64,000 nt of DNA from Robertmurraya dakarensis. Its GTDB lineage: Bacteria; Bacillota; Bacilli; Bacillales; Cytobacillaceae. Each line of letters begins with the position of its first letter. Positions within the stretch are counted from its first letter, which is position 1. The translations under genes were made by a program, and so were the position numbers. The notes under the pieces were generated by a model that was not told where the DNA came from, ran no database searches, and worked only from the letters and a program-made list of their open reading frames with translations. The DNA lies in assembly GCF_900156875.1 (NCBI RefSeq), contig NZ_LT707409.1:376437-440436 (forward strand), written 5' to 3'. This document shows positions 50,438 to 59,889 of this stretch, in pieces.

Positions 50438-51169
50438 TTAATACAACTTCTCCGAAATGCCCCGAGCAGTTTCCAATAAAAAAGGGATATGTGGCTGCAT
50501 ACTTTCTTTGTTCCAGCGAAAGAGGGGGCCGGAAACGGAGATTGCCGCAATCACTTTTCCTTTTGCACCAAAAACAGGAACAGAAAGGGCGCCTACATTG
50601 TCTGTAAGTTCTTCTTCGTTGATAGAGTACCCAGTGTCTCTCACTTCTTCAAGTTTGGGTAAAAGCTTGTTCCGTTCTTCCTCTGACACGTATTTCAAGA
50701 CTTGTTCCTGCAAGTCTTTATTAAGATAAGCTAGTATCACTCGTCCGCTGGAACCGAGATGAAGGGGAATTTTGTTGCCAACCCCGGCTTTTCGGCTTAT
50801 TTCTTGTTTGCTGACATGTTCAATCACACATATCCGGTACATACTTGTCAACATATAAAATCCAAGGGTTTCTTGTGTCGCGTCTCTTAGTTGAATTAAC
50901 GGCGGATCAATAATGGACGCAATCGGTAAATCGGAAATGAACTTATTGGCATATTCAAGAAAAGCAGTCCCTAACGAATATTTTTTTGATTCAGCATCTT
51001 GGAAGACAAGGCCTTCCATTTTCAGCGTCGTCAGCAGGCGATGAGTGATAGGGGGAGAGATGTTGAGATTATCACTGATTTCTTTGACCCCCTGTAACCC
51101 AGGCGACTCGTTTAAGTAGTTGATGATTTGAATAGCACGTTGAACGGTAGATGAAGTTTTTGTGCTCAT
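50438..51169 (-). CDS. IclR family transcriptional regulator
   Basis: 243 residues. Winged helix at about 8-70 (VQRAIQIINYLNESPGLQGVKEISDNL, cited as QRAIQIINYLNE, and PPITHRLLTTLKMEGL) and an IclR effector domain at about 80-240 (IPLHLGSSGRVILAYL, AISVSGP). ATG 51169 follows GGAGG. Divergent to the acyl-CoA dehydrogenase/CoA-transferase operon, which it probably controls, sensing a small acid. Confidence 0.92.
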   Translation of the reverse strand: MSTKTSSTVQRAIQIINYLNESPGLQGVKEISDNLNISPPITHRLLTTLKMEGLVFQDAESKKYSLGTAFLEYANKFISDLPIASIIDPPLIQLRDATQETLGFYMLTSMYRICVIEHVSKQEISRKAGVGNKIPLHLGSSGRVILAYLNKDLQEQVLKYVSEEERNKLLPKLEEVRDTGYSINEEELTDNVGALSVPVFGAKGKVIAAISVSGPLFRWNKESMQPHIPFLLETARGISEKLY

Positions 51170-51372
51170 TAAGTAATCCTCCGTATAAGACAATATTTAA
51201 TAACTATCTTACCAAGAAAATGAAACAAATGTAGATGTTTTTACTAAGTTGATATAATTATGAAAATTTATTGATTTTTCAGATATAATATGTTTTATTA
51301 AAAATATAGGAATTTAAAATCCGTTATTATGAATTTAATAGGATAAATAAAGATTTGAACGGAGGATGATTT

Positions 51373-53157
51373 ATGAGTTCAAAGGTTTTGAATGACAATA
51401 ATAAAGCTCAATATGGTGCGATGCCAGATACGGAAGGGTTAAATTTTTTTGAAGAAGATCAAAATCTTGCTTTCCATCTAAAACACTATCTTTCTAGTGA
51501 AGATTACGGGCGGGCACTTCCTCATTTAACAGAATTAGGTGAAATTGCGGGCAAGGAGCTTGATCAGCTCTCGAGGACTGCGGATAAACATGATCCTGTG
51601 TTAATTAACTACAATGCCAAAGGAGAACGAATTGACGAGGTTGAATATCATCCGGCTTTTAAAGAAATGCAGCAGTTAGGATTCGGCAAATTTGCACTTG
51701 TTGCGATGTCTCACAAACCGGTTCTCGGCTTCCCGACAAAACTTCCAAACGTCTTAAAATATGCTTTCTGGTATTTGTTTGTTCAGTCGGAGTTTGGGTT
51801 AGCCTGCCCGATGAGCATGACGGATGCCGGTGCACGAGTATTAGAGGACTTCGGCGATGAGGAAATGAAGAAAACCTATCTTCCTCATATGACGAGTACG
51901 GACCTCAATGAGCTCTGGACGTGTGCGCAATTTATGACGGAAAAACAAGGCGGGTCCGATGTTGGAGCCAATACGACAATTGCAAAGAAAGCGGGTGATC
52001 ACTGGGAGCTTTGGGGCGATAAGTGGTTCTGTTCCAATGTGACGTCAGACTTAGCGTTAGTTTTGGCTCGGCCGGAAGGGGCTCCGGAGGGCTCTAAAGG
52101 GCTTGGCATGTTCTTAATGCCAAGAAGATTGCCAGATGGTTCCCTAAATAAATACAAAATCAATCGGATTAAAGATAAATTCGGAACGCGCGATTTTGCA
52201 TCTGGAGAGGTGACCTTTGAAGGGGCGGCTGCCTATGTCGTGGGGGACCTTTCAAGAGGGTTTAAGCAAATGATGTCGATGGTCAATCGTTCGCGCTTAT
52301 CAAATGCCGTTCGATCAACAGCATTAATGAGAAGAAGTTTTCTTGAATCGCTAGTGTCTGCACGCGGCCGGGAAGCATTTGGTTCTTCTCTGGCTGAAAA
52401 ACCTTTGATGCAGGAGACAATTTTTGAATTGTTACTAGATGCGGAAGCAGCTGCGGCGATGACCATGTATACAGCCCATATTTACGATAAATCGGATTCT
52501 GGAGATAAAACGGGTGAGAAATTGCTGCGCATTTTAACACCGTTATTAAAAGGATATGTTTGTAAACGCGCGCGTAACTCAACCTCTGAAGGAATGGAAG
52601 CAAGAGGTGGAAATGGCTATATTGAAGATTGGGTGGATCCAAAGCTCGTGCGTGATGCTCATGTCGGCTCAATTTGGGAAGGAACAACGAATATTGTGGC
52701 CCTCGATGTGGTAAGAGCTTTGATGAAAGAGCAAGTGGGAGAAGACTTTTTCGGTAATATATACAATCATATTAACGGAGTATCGGATTCACTCGCTCAA
52801 CAAGTTGGAAATAAACTTTTACAGATTGCGAAAAAAATAGAATGCCAAGCGGAAAACATCATTGGCTTGCCAGGTCCGCAAAGAGAACTTCGTGCGAAAC
52901 AATTAATGAACCGGATGTATCATGTTTTTGCGGCATCACTGCTGTTAAAAGAGGCAGATTTGCAAATCAATGAAAACGGAAACTATCGAAAACTTTATTT
53001 GACATTACAATATCTTCACCGTTATTTCATTGCAAATGGCTTAGATGACTACAGCTATCCTGACCAAACTTTATTACAGTGGTTTGAAGAAATCGTGGAC
53101 TACCGTGTTGTCCCGGCTGAGGCTGTTAAGGAGTTTATACAGAATTTCGAAGGATAA
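51373..53157 (+). CDS. Acyl-CoA dehydrogenase (long, AidB-like subgroup)
   Basis: 594 residues, longer than the usual ~385. The flavin/substrate motif AQFMTEKQGGSDVGAN (near 190) and the helix RGGNGYIED (near 415) with WEGTTNI are as in AidB/long acyl-CoA dehydrogenases; the N-terminal 60 and C-terminal 120 residues are extra. ACGGAGGATG precedes the ATG. The next gene, for a CaiB-type CoA-transferase, begins 40 bp after the stop, so the pair likely transfers CoA to an acid and then desaturates it. Confidence 0.92.
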   Translation: MSSKVLNDNNKAQYGAMPDTEGLNFFEEDQNLAFHLKHYLSSEDYGRALPHLTELGEIAGKELDQLSRTADKHDPVLINYNAKGERIDEVEYHPAFKEMQQLGFGKFALVAMSHKPVLGFPTKLPNVLKYAFWYLFVQSEFGLACPMSMTDAGARVLEDFGDEEMKKTYLPHMTSTDLNELWTCAQFMTEKQGGSDVGANTTIAKKAGDHWELWGDKWFCSNVTSDLALVLARPEGAPEGSKGLGMFLMPRRLPDGSLNKYKINRIKDKFGTRDFASGEVTFEGAAAYVVGDLSRGFKQMMSMVNRSRLSNAVRSTALMRRSFLESLVSARGREAFGSSLAEKPLMQETIFELLLDAEAAAAMTMYTAHIYDKSDSGDKTGEKLLRILTPLLKGYVCKRARNSTSEGMEARGGNGYIEDWVDPKLVRDAHVGSIWEGTTNIVALDVVRALMKEQVGEDFFGNIYNHINGVSDSLAQQVGNKLLQIAKKIECQAENIIGLPGPQRELRAKQLMNRMYHVFAASLLLKEADLQINENGNYRKLYLTLQYLHRYFIANGLDDYSYPDQTLLQWFEEIVDYRVVPAEAVKEFIQNFEG

Positions 53158-53197
53158 TTTTTTAAAAAGCTCGTCGGACGAAGGTGGGAGAATGTAT

Positions 53198-54385
53198 ATG
53201 AAAGCATTGCAAGGAATTAAAATTCTAGATTTAAGTCGTGTCGTAGCTGGCCCTGTCTGTACGAGTATGCTTGGGGATTTGGGCGCCGATATTATTAAAG
53301 TCGAAGGACCGGATGTGGTCGATGAAACGAGGACTTGGTTTACCTCTGGTCAAGAGGAAATCAGTCTATATTATATGGCGGTCAATCGCAATAAGAGAGC
53401 CATGACGGTGAATTTAAAGACAGAACAAGGCATTGAAATCATTAAAAAGCTTGTGAAGGAATCGGATGTGGTCGTTGAAAATTTTAAGACCGGAACAATG
53501 GAAAAGTTAGGTCTTGGTTATGAGGAATTAAAGAAAATTAATCCTCGGATCATTCATTGCTCAATTACCGGATTTGGTCATACGGGACCTTACAAACAAC
53601 TGCCTGGCTATGACTTTCTCGCACAAGCGATGAGCGGGTTTATGAGTATCAATGGTTCGCCAGATGGTGAACCGGTCAAGGCAGGGATTGCGATGGCTGA
53701 TTTGTTCACCGGTCTGAACGCAGTGATCAGTATACTAGCTGCACTGCAGGCACGGCAGCATACCGGAGCTGGGCAGCACTGTGATATTTCTCTGCTAGAT
53801 TCGATGGTCGCTTCTCTGCTCAATATCGGGACGGGATTCCTGAATACTGGAAATCTCCCGAAGCGGTATGGCAACCAGCACCCGACCTTGGTTCCTTATC
53901 AGAACTTTAAAACGAAAGATTATGAAATGATTATTGCTGTAGGAAATGATCAGCAATTTCGCCGTCTTTGCTCTATTTTAGAAATGGAGGAATTGGCCGA
54001 TGATGAGCGGTTTGCTACGGCTAAAGGACGCAGTTTGAATCGAGAAGATTTGGTTCCACTAATACAGAACGGCATTCTTTTAACAAAAACAGCCGATGAA
54101 TGGATGACCATTTTTCAAAACCATAATATTCCATGTGGGCCAATCAATACGCTGGATCGAGTCTTTGAAACGAAGCAAGTATTAGAGAGGCAAATGGTTC
54201 AAAACGTGGAGCATCCGACTGCGGGGCTGGTCAAGCTGCTAGGTTCCCCACTCAAGCTTTCAGAAACACCGCCTGCGATCGAAAGGCATCCGCCTTTACT
54301 AGGGGAACACACAAGGGAAATCCTGTTGGAGTTGGGGTATCGGAAGGAAGAAATCGACTCGTATTTGGAGACTGGGATTGTTTAG
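53198..54385 (+). CDS. CaiB/BaiF family (class III) CoA-transferase
   Basis: 395 residues. Class III marks: LQGIKILDLSRVVAGPVCTSMLGDLGADIIKVE at the N-terminus (cited as LDLSRVVAGP, LGADIIKVE), the catalytic Asp in DISLLDSMV near 170, GYDFLAQAMSG near 140. Moves CoA between acyl groups without ATP. ATG 53198 with GGTGGGAG upstream is chosen; the open frame reaches back into the dehydrogenase gene but has no start site there. Confidence 0.93.
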   Translation: MKALQGIKILDLSRVVAGPVCTSMLGDLGADIIKVEGPDVVDETRTWFTSGQEEISLYYMAVNRNKRAMTVNLKTEQGIEIIKKLVKESDVVVENFKTGTMEKLGLGYEELKKINPRIIHCSITGFGHTGPYKQLPGYDFLAQAMSGFMSINGSPDGEPVKAGIAMADLFTGLNAVISILAALQARQHTGAGQHCDISLLDSMVASLLNIGTGFLNTGNLPKRYGNQHPTLVPYQNFKTKDYEMIIAVGNDQQFRRLCSILEMEELADDERFATAKGRSLNREDLVPLIQNGILLTKTADEWMTIFQNHNIPCGPINTLDRVFETKQVLERQMVQNVEHPTAGLVKLLGSPLKLSETPPAIERHPPLLGEHTREILLELGYRKEEIDSYLETGIV

Positions 54386-54407
54386 GTAAAAATAATGTAT
54401 TCCCCGT

Positions 54408-54441
54408 TAAAGAGCATCTGCCCCTGAGGATGCTCTTTTTT
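54408..54441 (+). terminator. Terminator of the dehydrogenase/CoA-transferase operon
   Basis: AAAGAGCATC and GATGCTCTTT arms with T-run. Confidence 0.85.
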
Positions 54442-54522
54442 GGATAAAGGCAAGTATATGGGCATGGAGATGGGGGAATATAAAAAACAATGTACTTTCA
54501 TCTAGAATGGGGGGATTCTTAA

Positions 54523-55548
54523 ATGGACAATAGCAAGCAAATAAGGTTAACATCTTCAGAAATATCACAGCTTTGGGCACAGTATTTGAACGATAGCGGC
54601 AGTATTTGTATGCTGACTTATTTTCTTGAAAAGGCTGAGGATGAAGAGATCAAGTCGGTCATTGAATTTGCTTTAGGCCTTTCTAAAAAACATATCGAAA
54701 AATTAACTGCTATTTTTAATGAGGAAAAGTTTGCCATTCCTCACGGTTTTAAGATAGAGGAGGATGTTGATTTGAATGCTCCTAGATTGTATTCTGACAC
54801 CTATGTGTTAAACTTTTTACACCAAATGTCCATGATTGGTCTTACAACTTACTCCGCGAGTCTATCAGCTTCGACCAGGACGGATATTACTGAGCATTAT
54901 ATGGGATGTTTGAATGAAACAATGCAGCTATTTAACAAAGCGAAAGACTTGCTTTTGTCTAAAGGTCTGTACATAAGATCCCCGTATCTGCCGAATTTAG
55001 AGAAGGTGGACTTTGTAGACAAGCAGCGATTTGTGTGGGATGTTTTCGGTGAAAAAAGACCATTGGTAGCAGCCGAAATATCCAATTTATTCTCTAATAT
55101 TCAGAGAAATGCTTTGGGAGCCGCCACTCTAGTGGGATTTTGTCAGGTTGCACAAGATAAGGAAGTAAAGAAATTCCTGACCAGGGGGATCGAAATCGCA
55201 AAAAAGCACGTTATCCTCTTTGGGAAAAAGCTCGAAGACAGTTATCTTTCCGTCCCTACCACTTGGGCATCAGAAATTACAAATAGCACTGCGTATACAT
55301 TTTCTGATAAACTCATGATGTTTTTTACTAGTGGTTTAATTGGATTAAGCATTGGATATTACGGAACCGGCATAGCCCAAAGTCCAAGGGTGGACATAGG
55401 TGTCATGTATAACCGTTTAATGGTGGAAATACAGCTGTATTCGGAAGATGGTTCCAACATCATGATTAAGAATAAATGGTTAGAACAACCCCCAATCGCA
55501 TCTGATAGAGATGAGTTAGCGAAAGCGAATTTGCATAATAAAAAGTAA
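54523..55548 (+). CDS. DUF3231 family protein
   Basis: 341 residues made of two tandem copies of a four-helix, ferritin-like unit (about 8-165 and 178-335): each has a xxExSxLWxxYxxxS-like first helix (LTSSEISQLWAQYLNDS; LVAAEISNLFSNIQRN) and a central KKH motif (LSKKHIEKL; IAKKHVILF). This matches DUF3231, a bacillus-specific, often spore-associated family of unknown function. The ATG follows AATGGGGGG. Confidence 0.88.
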   Translation: MDNSKQIRLTSSEISQLWAQYLNDSGSICMLTYFLEKAEDEEIKSVIEFALGLSKKHIEKLTAIFNEEKFAIPHGFKIEEDVDLNAPRLYSDTYVLNFLHQMSMIGLTTYSASLSASTRTDITEHYMGCLNETMQLFNKAKDLLLSKGLYIRSPYLPNLEKVDFVDKQRFVWDVFGEKRPLVAAEISNLFSNIQRNALGAATLVGFCQVAQDKEVKKFLTRGIEIAKKHVILFGKKLEDSYLSVPTTWASEITNSTAYTFSDKLMMFFTSGLIGLSIGYYGTGIAQSPRVDIGVMYNRLMVEIQLYSEDGSNIMIKNKWLEQPPIASDRDELAKANLHNKK

Positions 55549-55621
55549 TGAACGGTGCATGGCTGATGGGCTTTTCATTGCTCTATAAATAACAAAAAAT
55601 TTAAGAACGGTTGTTTCCTTC

Positions 55622-56530
55622 CGGTCATCATGAAGGCGATGAGAACCGAAACAGGTTCAGCGAGAGCAGTAATCGGTCATCATGAAGGCGATGAGAACCG
55701 AAATAAGTTCAGCGAGAGCAGTAAACGGTCATCATGAAGGCGATGAGAACCGAAATAAGTTCAGCGAGAGCAGTAAACGGTCATCATGAAGGCGATGAGA
55801 ACCGAAACAAGTTCAGCGAGAGCAAGAGTCGGTCTTCATAATGAATATGAGAACCGAAACAAGTTCAAGGAGAGCGGAAAGCGGTCTTCATAGGAAAGAT
55901 GAAGACCGAAATAAGTTCAGCGAGAGCAAGAATCGGTCTTCATAGGGAAGATGAGAACCGAAACAAGTTCAAGGAGAGCGGAAAGCGGTCTTCATAGGAA
56001 AGATGAAGACCGAAACAAATCCAGCGAGAGCAGTATGCGGTCATCATGAAGGCAATGAGAACCGAAACAAGTTTAAGGAGAGCGGAAAGCGGTCTTCATA
56101 GGAAAGATGAAGACCGAAACATATCCAGCGGGAACAGGAAGCAGTCTTCATGAAGAAGATGAGAACCGTAATAAGTTCAGAGAGAGCAAGAAACGGTCAT
56201 CATAGGGAAGATGAGAACCGAAACCAGTTCAACCAGAGCAGAAAGCGGTCTTCATAAGAAAGATGAAGACCGAAACAAATCCAGCGAGAGCAGTAAACGG
56301 TCATCATGAAGGCGATGAGAACCGAAACAAGTTCAGCGAGAGCAGTAAACGGTCATCATGAACGCGATGAGAACCGAAACAAATCCAGCGAGAGCAAGAA
56401 TCGGTCTTCATAATGAATATGAGAACCGAAACCAGTTCAAGGAGAGCGTAAAGCGGTCTTCATAAGTAAGATGAAGACCATAATTTACCCTACGAGCCTA
56501 ATCAAGGGTCTTTATAGCAGTAATGACCAC
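55622..56530. repeat. 52-bp tandem hairpin array, 17 units plus a decayed one
   Basis: Units start every 52 bp from 55622 to 56454, with a degenerate one at 56506. Each begins with a 10-nt arm (CGGTCTTCAT or CGGTCATCAT), a variable 7-nt loop, and a 10-nt arm (ATGAAGACCG or ATGAGAACCG); a 25-nt linker (AAACAAGTTCAGCGAGAGC plus six variable bases) completes it. Units at 55882, 55986, 56090 and 56246 form perfect stems. The array lies between the DUF3231 gene and the 3' end of the NERD gene and has no open frame of note. Confidence 0.95.
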
Positions 56531-56550
56531 CAAGCTGTTCATCCATTACT

Positions 56551-57459
56551 TTATTCATAATACGTCCATTGATGAACGCCTGTTTTTTTATAATTTTTCT
56601 CAAGGATCCTTCTTATTCTTCTCTTGGAAACGATGGCTTTGCACCACTCATGGATGGCCTTTGTAGTAATTTGCCGATCTGGAAAAAGATGCTTAAACTC
56701 CCGCACACTTTGTATTACCGTGTTCTCAATTAATTCCTTATGACCGCATGCTTTGCAAATACCTAGTCTTCCTTCAACCTCAATGGAGAACGCTTTACAC
56801 CCTGAACAATAAATTCCTTTTTGAAGCTGATCATAATGATATTCAGGTAACACCGTGTAACGATTTTTCGTTTGATGCAAGCTAATTAATTTCTGAGCTA
56901 GTTTTTGGTGTCCGTTGTTCAATGTGGATGGAGTTTTATTTAATTCTTCCAAGAAACGATTAACTTGGGTTGGGAGGATAAATGGAAGGTCCATGGGGGC
57001 TTGATATAAGGTGAATTCAGGGTGGTTAAAAATAACAGAAGCGTCAACAAGGTAATTTTGCTTAAGATTTTGGAGAAGTTGACGGAATAGAGTCTCACTT
57101 CTTTTTAACTGGATAACAGGATTCTTATATTCGCGGCCAGTTGTCACAGAAAAAAGTTTATCTGATTTTAGATAATAATCACCTTTAAAATATTTGATAT
57201 CCAAAAGGTGAATAACTCCCTGAGATAGTATCAATGTATCTATTTGAAACTGGGAGTTGTTTACTTCAAGCAGCAGGTCATTTATAATGTACCGATCTTC
57301 TTGAAGGTCCTTTAATAGCAGGTCAAATTTCACTTCACCTTCATAGCCTTTTTCAAGATTTATATATTGAAACTTTTCCTTTTCAGTTAGCTCCATTCGC
57401 GGATTCAGGTAACGCATAGCCAGTAACTCATCCGATTCAAATCGTTCTTTAAGTAACAT
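56551..57459 (-). CDS. NERD domain protein with C-terminal zinc ribbon
   Basis: 302 residues. The NERD (nuclease-related) domain is at about 35-160: GYEGEVKFDLLLKDL, then DTLILSQGVIHLLDIKYFKGDYYL (cited as QIDTLILSQG, LDIKYFKGDYY), giving the D-xxK pattern of restriction-like folds. A CxxC...CxxC ribbon (CSGC and CKAC) follows at about 215-245, then a helical tail. Its 3' end abuts the 52-bp array. The substrate is unknown. Confidence 0.85.
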   Translation of the reverse strand: MLLKERFESDELLAMRYLNPRMELTEKEKFQYINLEKGYEGEVKFDLLLKDLQEDRYIINDLLLEVNNSQFQIDTLILSQGVIHLLDIKYFKGDYYLKSDKLFSVTTGREYKNPVIQLKRSETLFRQLLQNLKQNYLVDASVIFNHPEFTLYQAPMDLPFILPTQVNRFLEELNKTPSTLNNGHQKLAQKLISLHQTKNRYTVLPEYHYDQLQKGIYCSGCKAFSIEVEGRLGICKACGHKELIENTVIQSVREFKHLFPDRQITTKAIHEWCKAIVSKRRIRRILEKNYKKTGVHQWTYYE

Positions 57460-58037
57460 AATCCACTCCCTTTCTACTGATATAACCTTATTTTATATAA
57501 AAAAAGTGAGAGATTACATCGTAAGTTTGAACATTCTGTTAAATTATTTCAATCTACCTATATATTAAAAAAGGGACTATTTTGCGGTTCGTTTTTATGT
57601 AGATACCCTATTTCTATTTTTAACACGGGAGCCTGGACTATCTTTTTATTTATGAAACATCGTTTTATATTAGAGATTAAATTATTGACAATCAATATCT
57701 TCAATTGTAATCTTATAGAAAACGAATATTCATAGTATGAAACAAGAGTAAGTTATTATTTTTTTGTTGATGAGTTTACTAATAGGAAATTAATTTCTAT
57801 ATAGGTAACAAAGACTTAAGGGGAAATGATTTCTGTATTATTTCCTATAATTATTCTCGGAGTAATAAGGGCTATTTCAGTTCTAATACATATGCACTTG
57901 GCTTTAAAGAACTAAAACTTTTGTGTAATGCTTTATTATATCGTTCCATTTAAAAATGGAATGAAAGTTCGTTTAACATAAATACTATATTTAAATATGT
58001 CCCAAGCACGTAAACATCCTAAAACGGAGTGAGATTA
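57460..58037. other. Long leader/intergenic region before the ribA-like gene
   Basis: About 580 bp. I looked for the conserved FMN-riboswitch segments and see none. A promoter candidate is at 57685-57713; a small hairpin TTCCATTT-AA-AAATGGAA is near 57950. Otherwise nothing recognised. Confidence 0.5.
57685..57713 (+). promoter_or_regulatory. SigA-type promoter candidate
   Basis: TTGACA (57685-57690), 17-bp spacer, TAATCT (57708-57713). If used, the ribA-like mRNA has a leader of more than 300 nt. Confidence 0.4.
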
Positions 58038-58793
58038 ATGACACAAACAAAGTTTGATTCAAGAGTACTTTCTATCCTAGAAGATAAAATTCAGCTAATT
58101 AAAACGGAAAAAGGCGCCATTTATTTGGTTGGGCCCATTAAGCTGCCAGTTAATTTATATGGTGAAACGGTTGTTTTGCAGTGGTATTGCTGGCTGAATT
58201 GCGATGAAGTAACAGAAGATTATCAAAGAATTATTGATAAACTATCTTCGGCGAATTTAGCGGAGTTGCAGCAATCGAGTGTACTCGTATATGGTGACTT
58301 CTCATACGGAGATGACGCTATTATTCGAATGCATTCCATTTGTCATACAGGCGATATTTTTGGCAGCAAACGATGCGATTGTGGATATCAATTAAAACAA
58401 TCGATGAAAATGATTGTAGAGCATGGAACAGGTGCGTTATTCTATCTAGCCAATCATGAAGGAAGAGGAATCGGTTTATTTAGTAAAGCCATGGCCTATA
58501 TTTTACAGGAAAATGATTACGATACAGTCGAAGCCAACCAGGCTCTTGGCTTTGTCGATGATTCTAGAAACTATTCAGATGCGATCCAAGTGCTAAAAGC
58601 ACTTCGTTCAAAACCAGTTACACTGATGACAAATAACCCCAAAAAGTTAGCAGCATTGAAAAATGCAGGCCTAACTGTATCCGATAGAAAACCATTATGG
58701 GGAGACGTTTCGGAATATAACGAGAAATATTTACAGACGAAAATATCTAAATCGGGACATATCGAGGATGAAGGGACATGCTGTAATGACTAG
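58038..58793 (+). CDS. ribA: GTP cyclohydrolase II (RibA-type)
   Basis: 251 residues, with no DHBP synthase domain. The zinc site CxTGDIFGSKRCDC (HSICHTGDIFGSKRCDCGYQ, near 116) and the catalytic loop NHEGRGIGL (near 145; the usual form is xQEGRGIGL) are kept, as is MTNNPKKLAAL. It converts GTP to the 2,5-diamino-6-ribosylaminopyrimidinone phosphate. ATG 58038 follows CGGAGTGAG. The next gene, ribD, overlaps it by eight bases. Confidence 0.9.
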   Translation: MTQTKFDSRVLSILEDKIQLIKTEKGAIYLVGPIKLPVNLYGETVVLQWYCWLNCDEVTEDYQRIIDKLSSANLAELQQSSVLVYGDFSYGDDAIIRMHSICHTGDIFGSKRCDCGYQLKQSMKMIVEHGTGALFYLANHEGRGIGLFSKAMAYILQENDYDTVEANQALGFVDDSRNYSDAIQVLKALRSKPVTLMTNNPKKLAALKNAGLTVSDRKPLWGDVSEYNEKYLQTKISKSGHIEDEGTCCND

Positions 58794-59877
58794 CCATGAA
58801 TTTTATATGGATTTAGCTCTGCAAAATGCTCAGGCAATGAAGGGGCAAACAGACCCCAATCCATTGGTAGGATCGGTGATTGTAAATGAGAATCGAGTAG
58901 TAGGGATCGGCACTCATTTAAAAGCAGGCGAACCTCATGCAGAAATTCACGCACTTCGCATGGCAGGAGAAAAGGCAAAAGGCGGTACCATTTACGTGAC
59001 CTTGGAACCTTGCTCCCATCATGGAAGGACAGGCCCTTGTGCAGTAGCGATCGTGGAGGCTGGCATTAAGAAGGTGGTCATTGCTGCACTTGATCCTAAC
59101 CCAGTTGTATCAGGAAACGGAGTTAAAATTCTGCGAGATGCCGGCATTGAAGTGGTAATTGGGATTCGGGAAAAGGAATCTCATCAGATGAATGAAGTGT
59201 TCAATAAGTTTATTGTGGAGAAAAGCCCCTTTGTTACCTTAAAATCCGGTATTACGCTTGACGGAAAAATTGCTACCCATACATCTGATAGTAAGTGGAT
59301 CACTTCAGAAAAAGCGAGAGAAGATGTTCATCACCTTAGAAGCCAAAACATGGCAATATTGGTAGGAGTAAATACGGTCATAAAAGATGATCCAGAATTA
59401 ACAGCGCGGATCCCTAATGGACGAAACCCGATTAGAGTCATTATGGATTCGACATTAAAAATTCCCCTAGATGCGAAGGTTCTAACAGATCAAAAAGCTG
59501 AAACGTGGATTTTTACAAGTCAGCATTATGATGAAAATAAGAAAAAAACAATCGAAGATATGGGAATAAATGTGTTCCATACCACTGGAACAGTCCAAGT
59601 TAATCCTAATGATGTGGTTACTACCCTTGGTGAGAAGCTGGTTTCTTCACTGCTGATTGAAGGGGGAGGGGGAATTAACGCTTCCTTCCTAGAAAACCAG
59701 TTGATTGATAAGGTTGTTCTTTATATGGCTCCAAAACTGATTGGCGGCACGATGTCTCCTTCGTTTTTGGGTGGATCAGGGATTGAGAAAATGAAAGATG
59801 CAGTGGAACTTTCTGATGCTGTGATAACACCAATTGGGAAGGATTTTAAATTTGTTGGTTATCCAATTTATAAATGA
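58786..59877 (+). CDS. ribD: RibD: bifunctional pyrimidine deaminase/reductase
   Basis: 363 residues, the normal bifunctional length. Deaminase domain at about 1-145 with HAEIHAL and PCSHHGRTGPC (zinc ligands); reductase domain from about 148 (VTLKSGITLDGKIA, SKWITSEKAREDVH, IEGGGGINASFL). It turns the RibA product into 5-amino-6-ribitylaminouracil phosphate. ATG 58786 lies within the end of ribA, an eight-base overlap that implies coupling. A HAD phosphatase gene follows 12 bp after the stop. Confidence 0.95.
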   Translation: MTSHEFYMDLALQNAQAMKGQTDPNPLVGSVIVNENRVVGIGTHLKAGEPHAEIHALRMAGEKAKGGTIYVTLEPCSHHGRTGPCAVAIVEAGIKKVVIAALDPNPVVSGNGVKILRDAGIEVVIGIREKESHQMNEVFNKFIVEKSPFVTLKSGITLDGKIATHTSDSKWITSEKAREDVHHLRSQNMAILVGVNTVIKDDPELTARIPNGRNPIRVIMDSTLKIPLDAKVLTDQKAETWIFTSQHYDENKKKTIEDMGINVFHTTGTVQVNPNDVVTTLGEKLVSSLLIEGGGGINASFLENQLIDKVVLYMAPKLIGGTMSPSFLGGSGIEKMKDAVELSDAVITPIGKDFKFVGYPIYK

Positions 59878-59889
59878 GGGAAATGATAG

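Noticed and set aside
53045-53197. Longer N-terminus for the CoA-transferase
   Set aside because: It lies inside the acyl-CoA dehydrogenase gene; the family start LQGIKILDLSRVV fits ATG 53198 with GGTGGGAG upstream.
55622-56530. CRISPR array
   Set aside because: The repeats are directly joined with a 52-bp period; there are no unique spacers of protospacer size, the variable part is a 7-nt loop, and no cas genes are present.
57460-58037. FMN riboswitch upstream of ribA/ribD
   Set aside because: I searched by eye for the conserved G-rich helices expected before rib genes and did not find them; a covariance-model scan would settle it.
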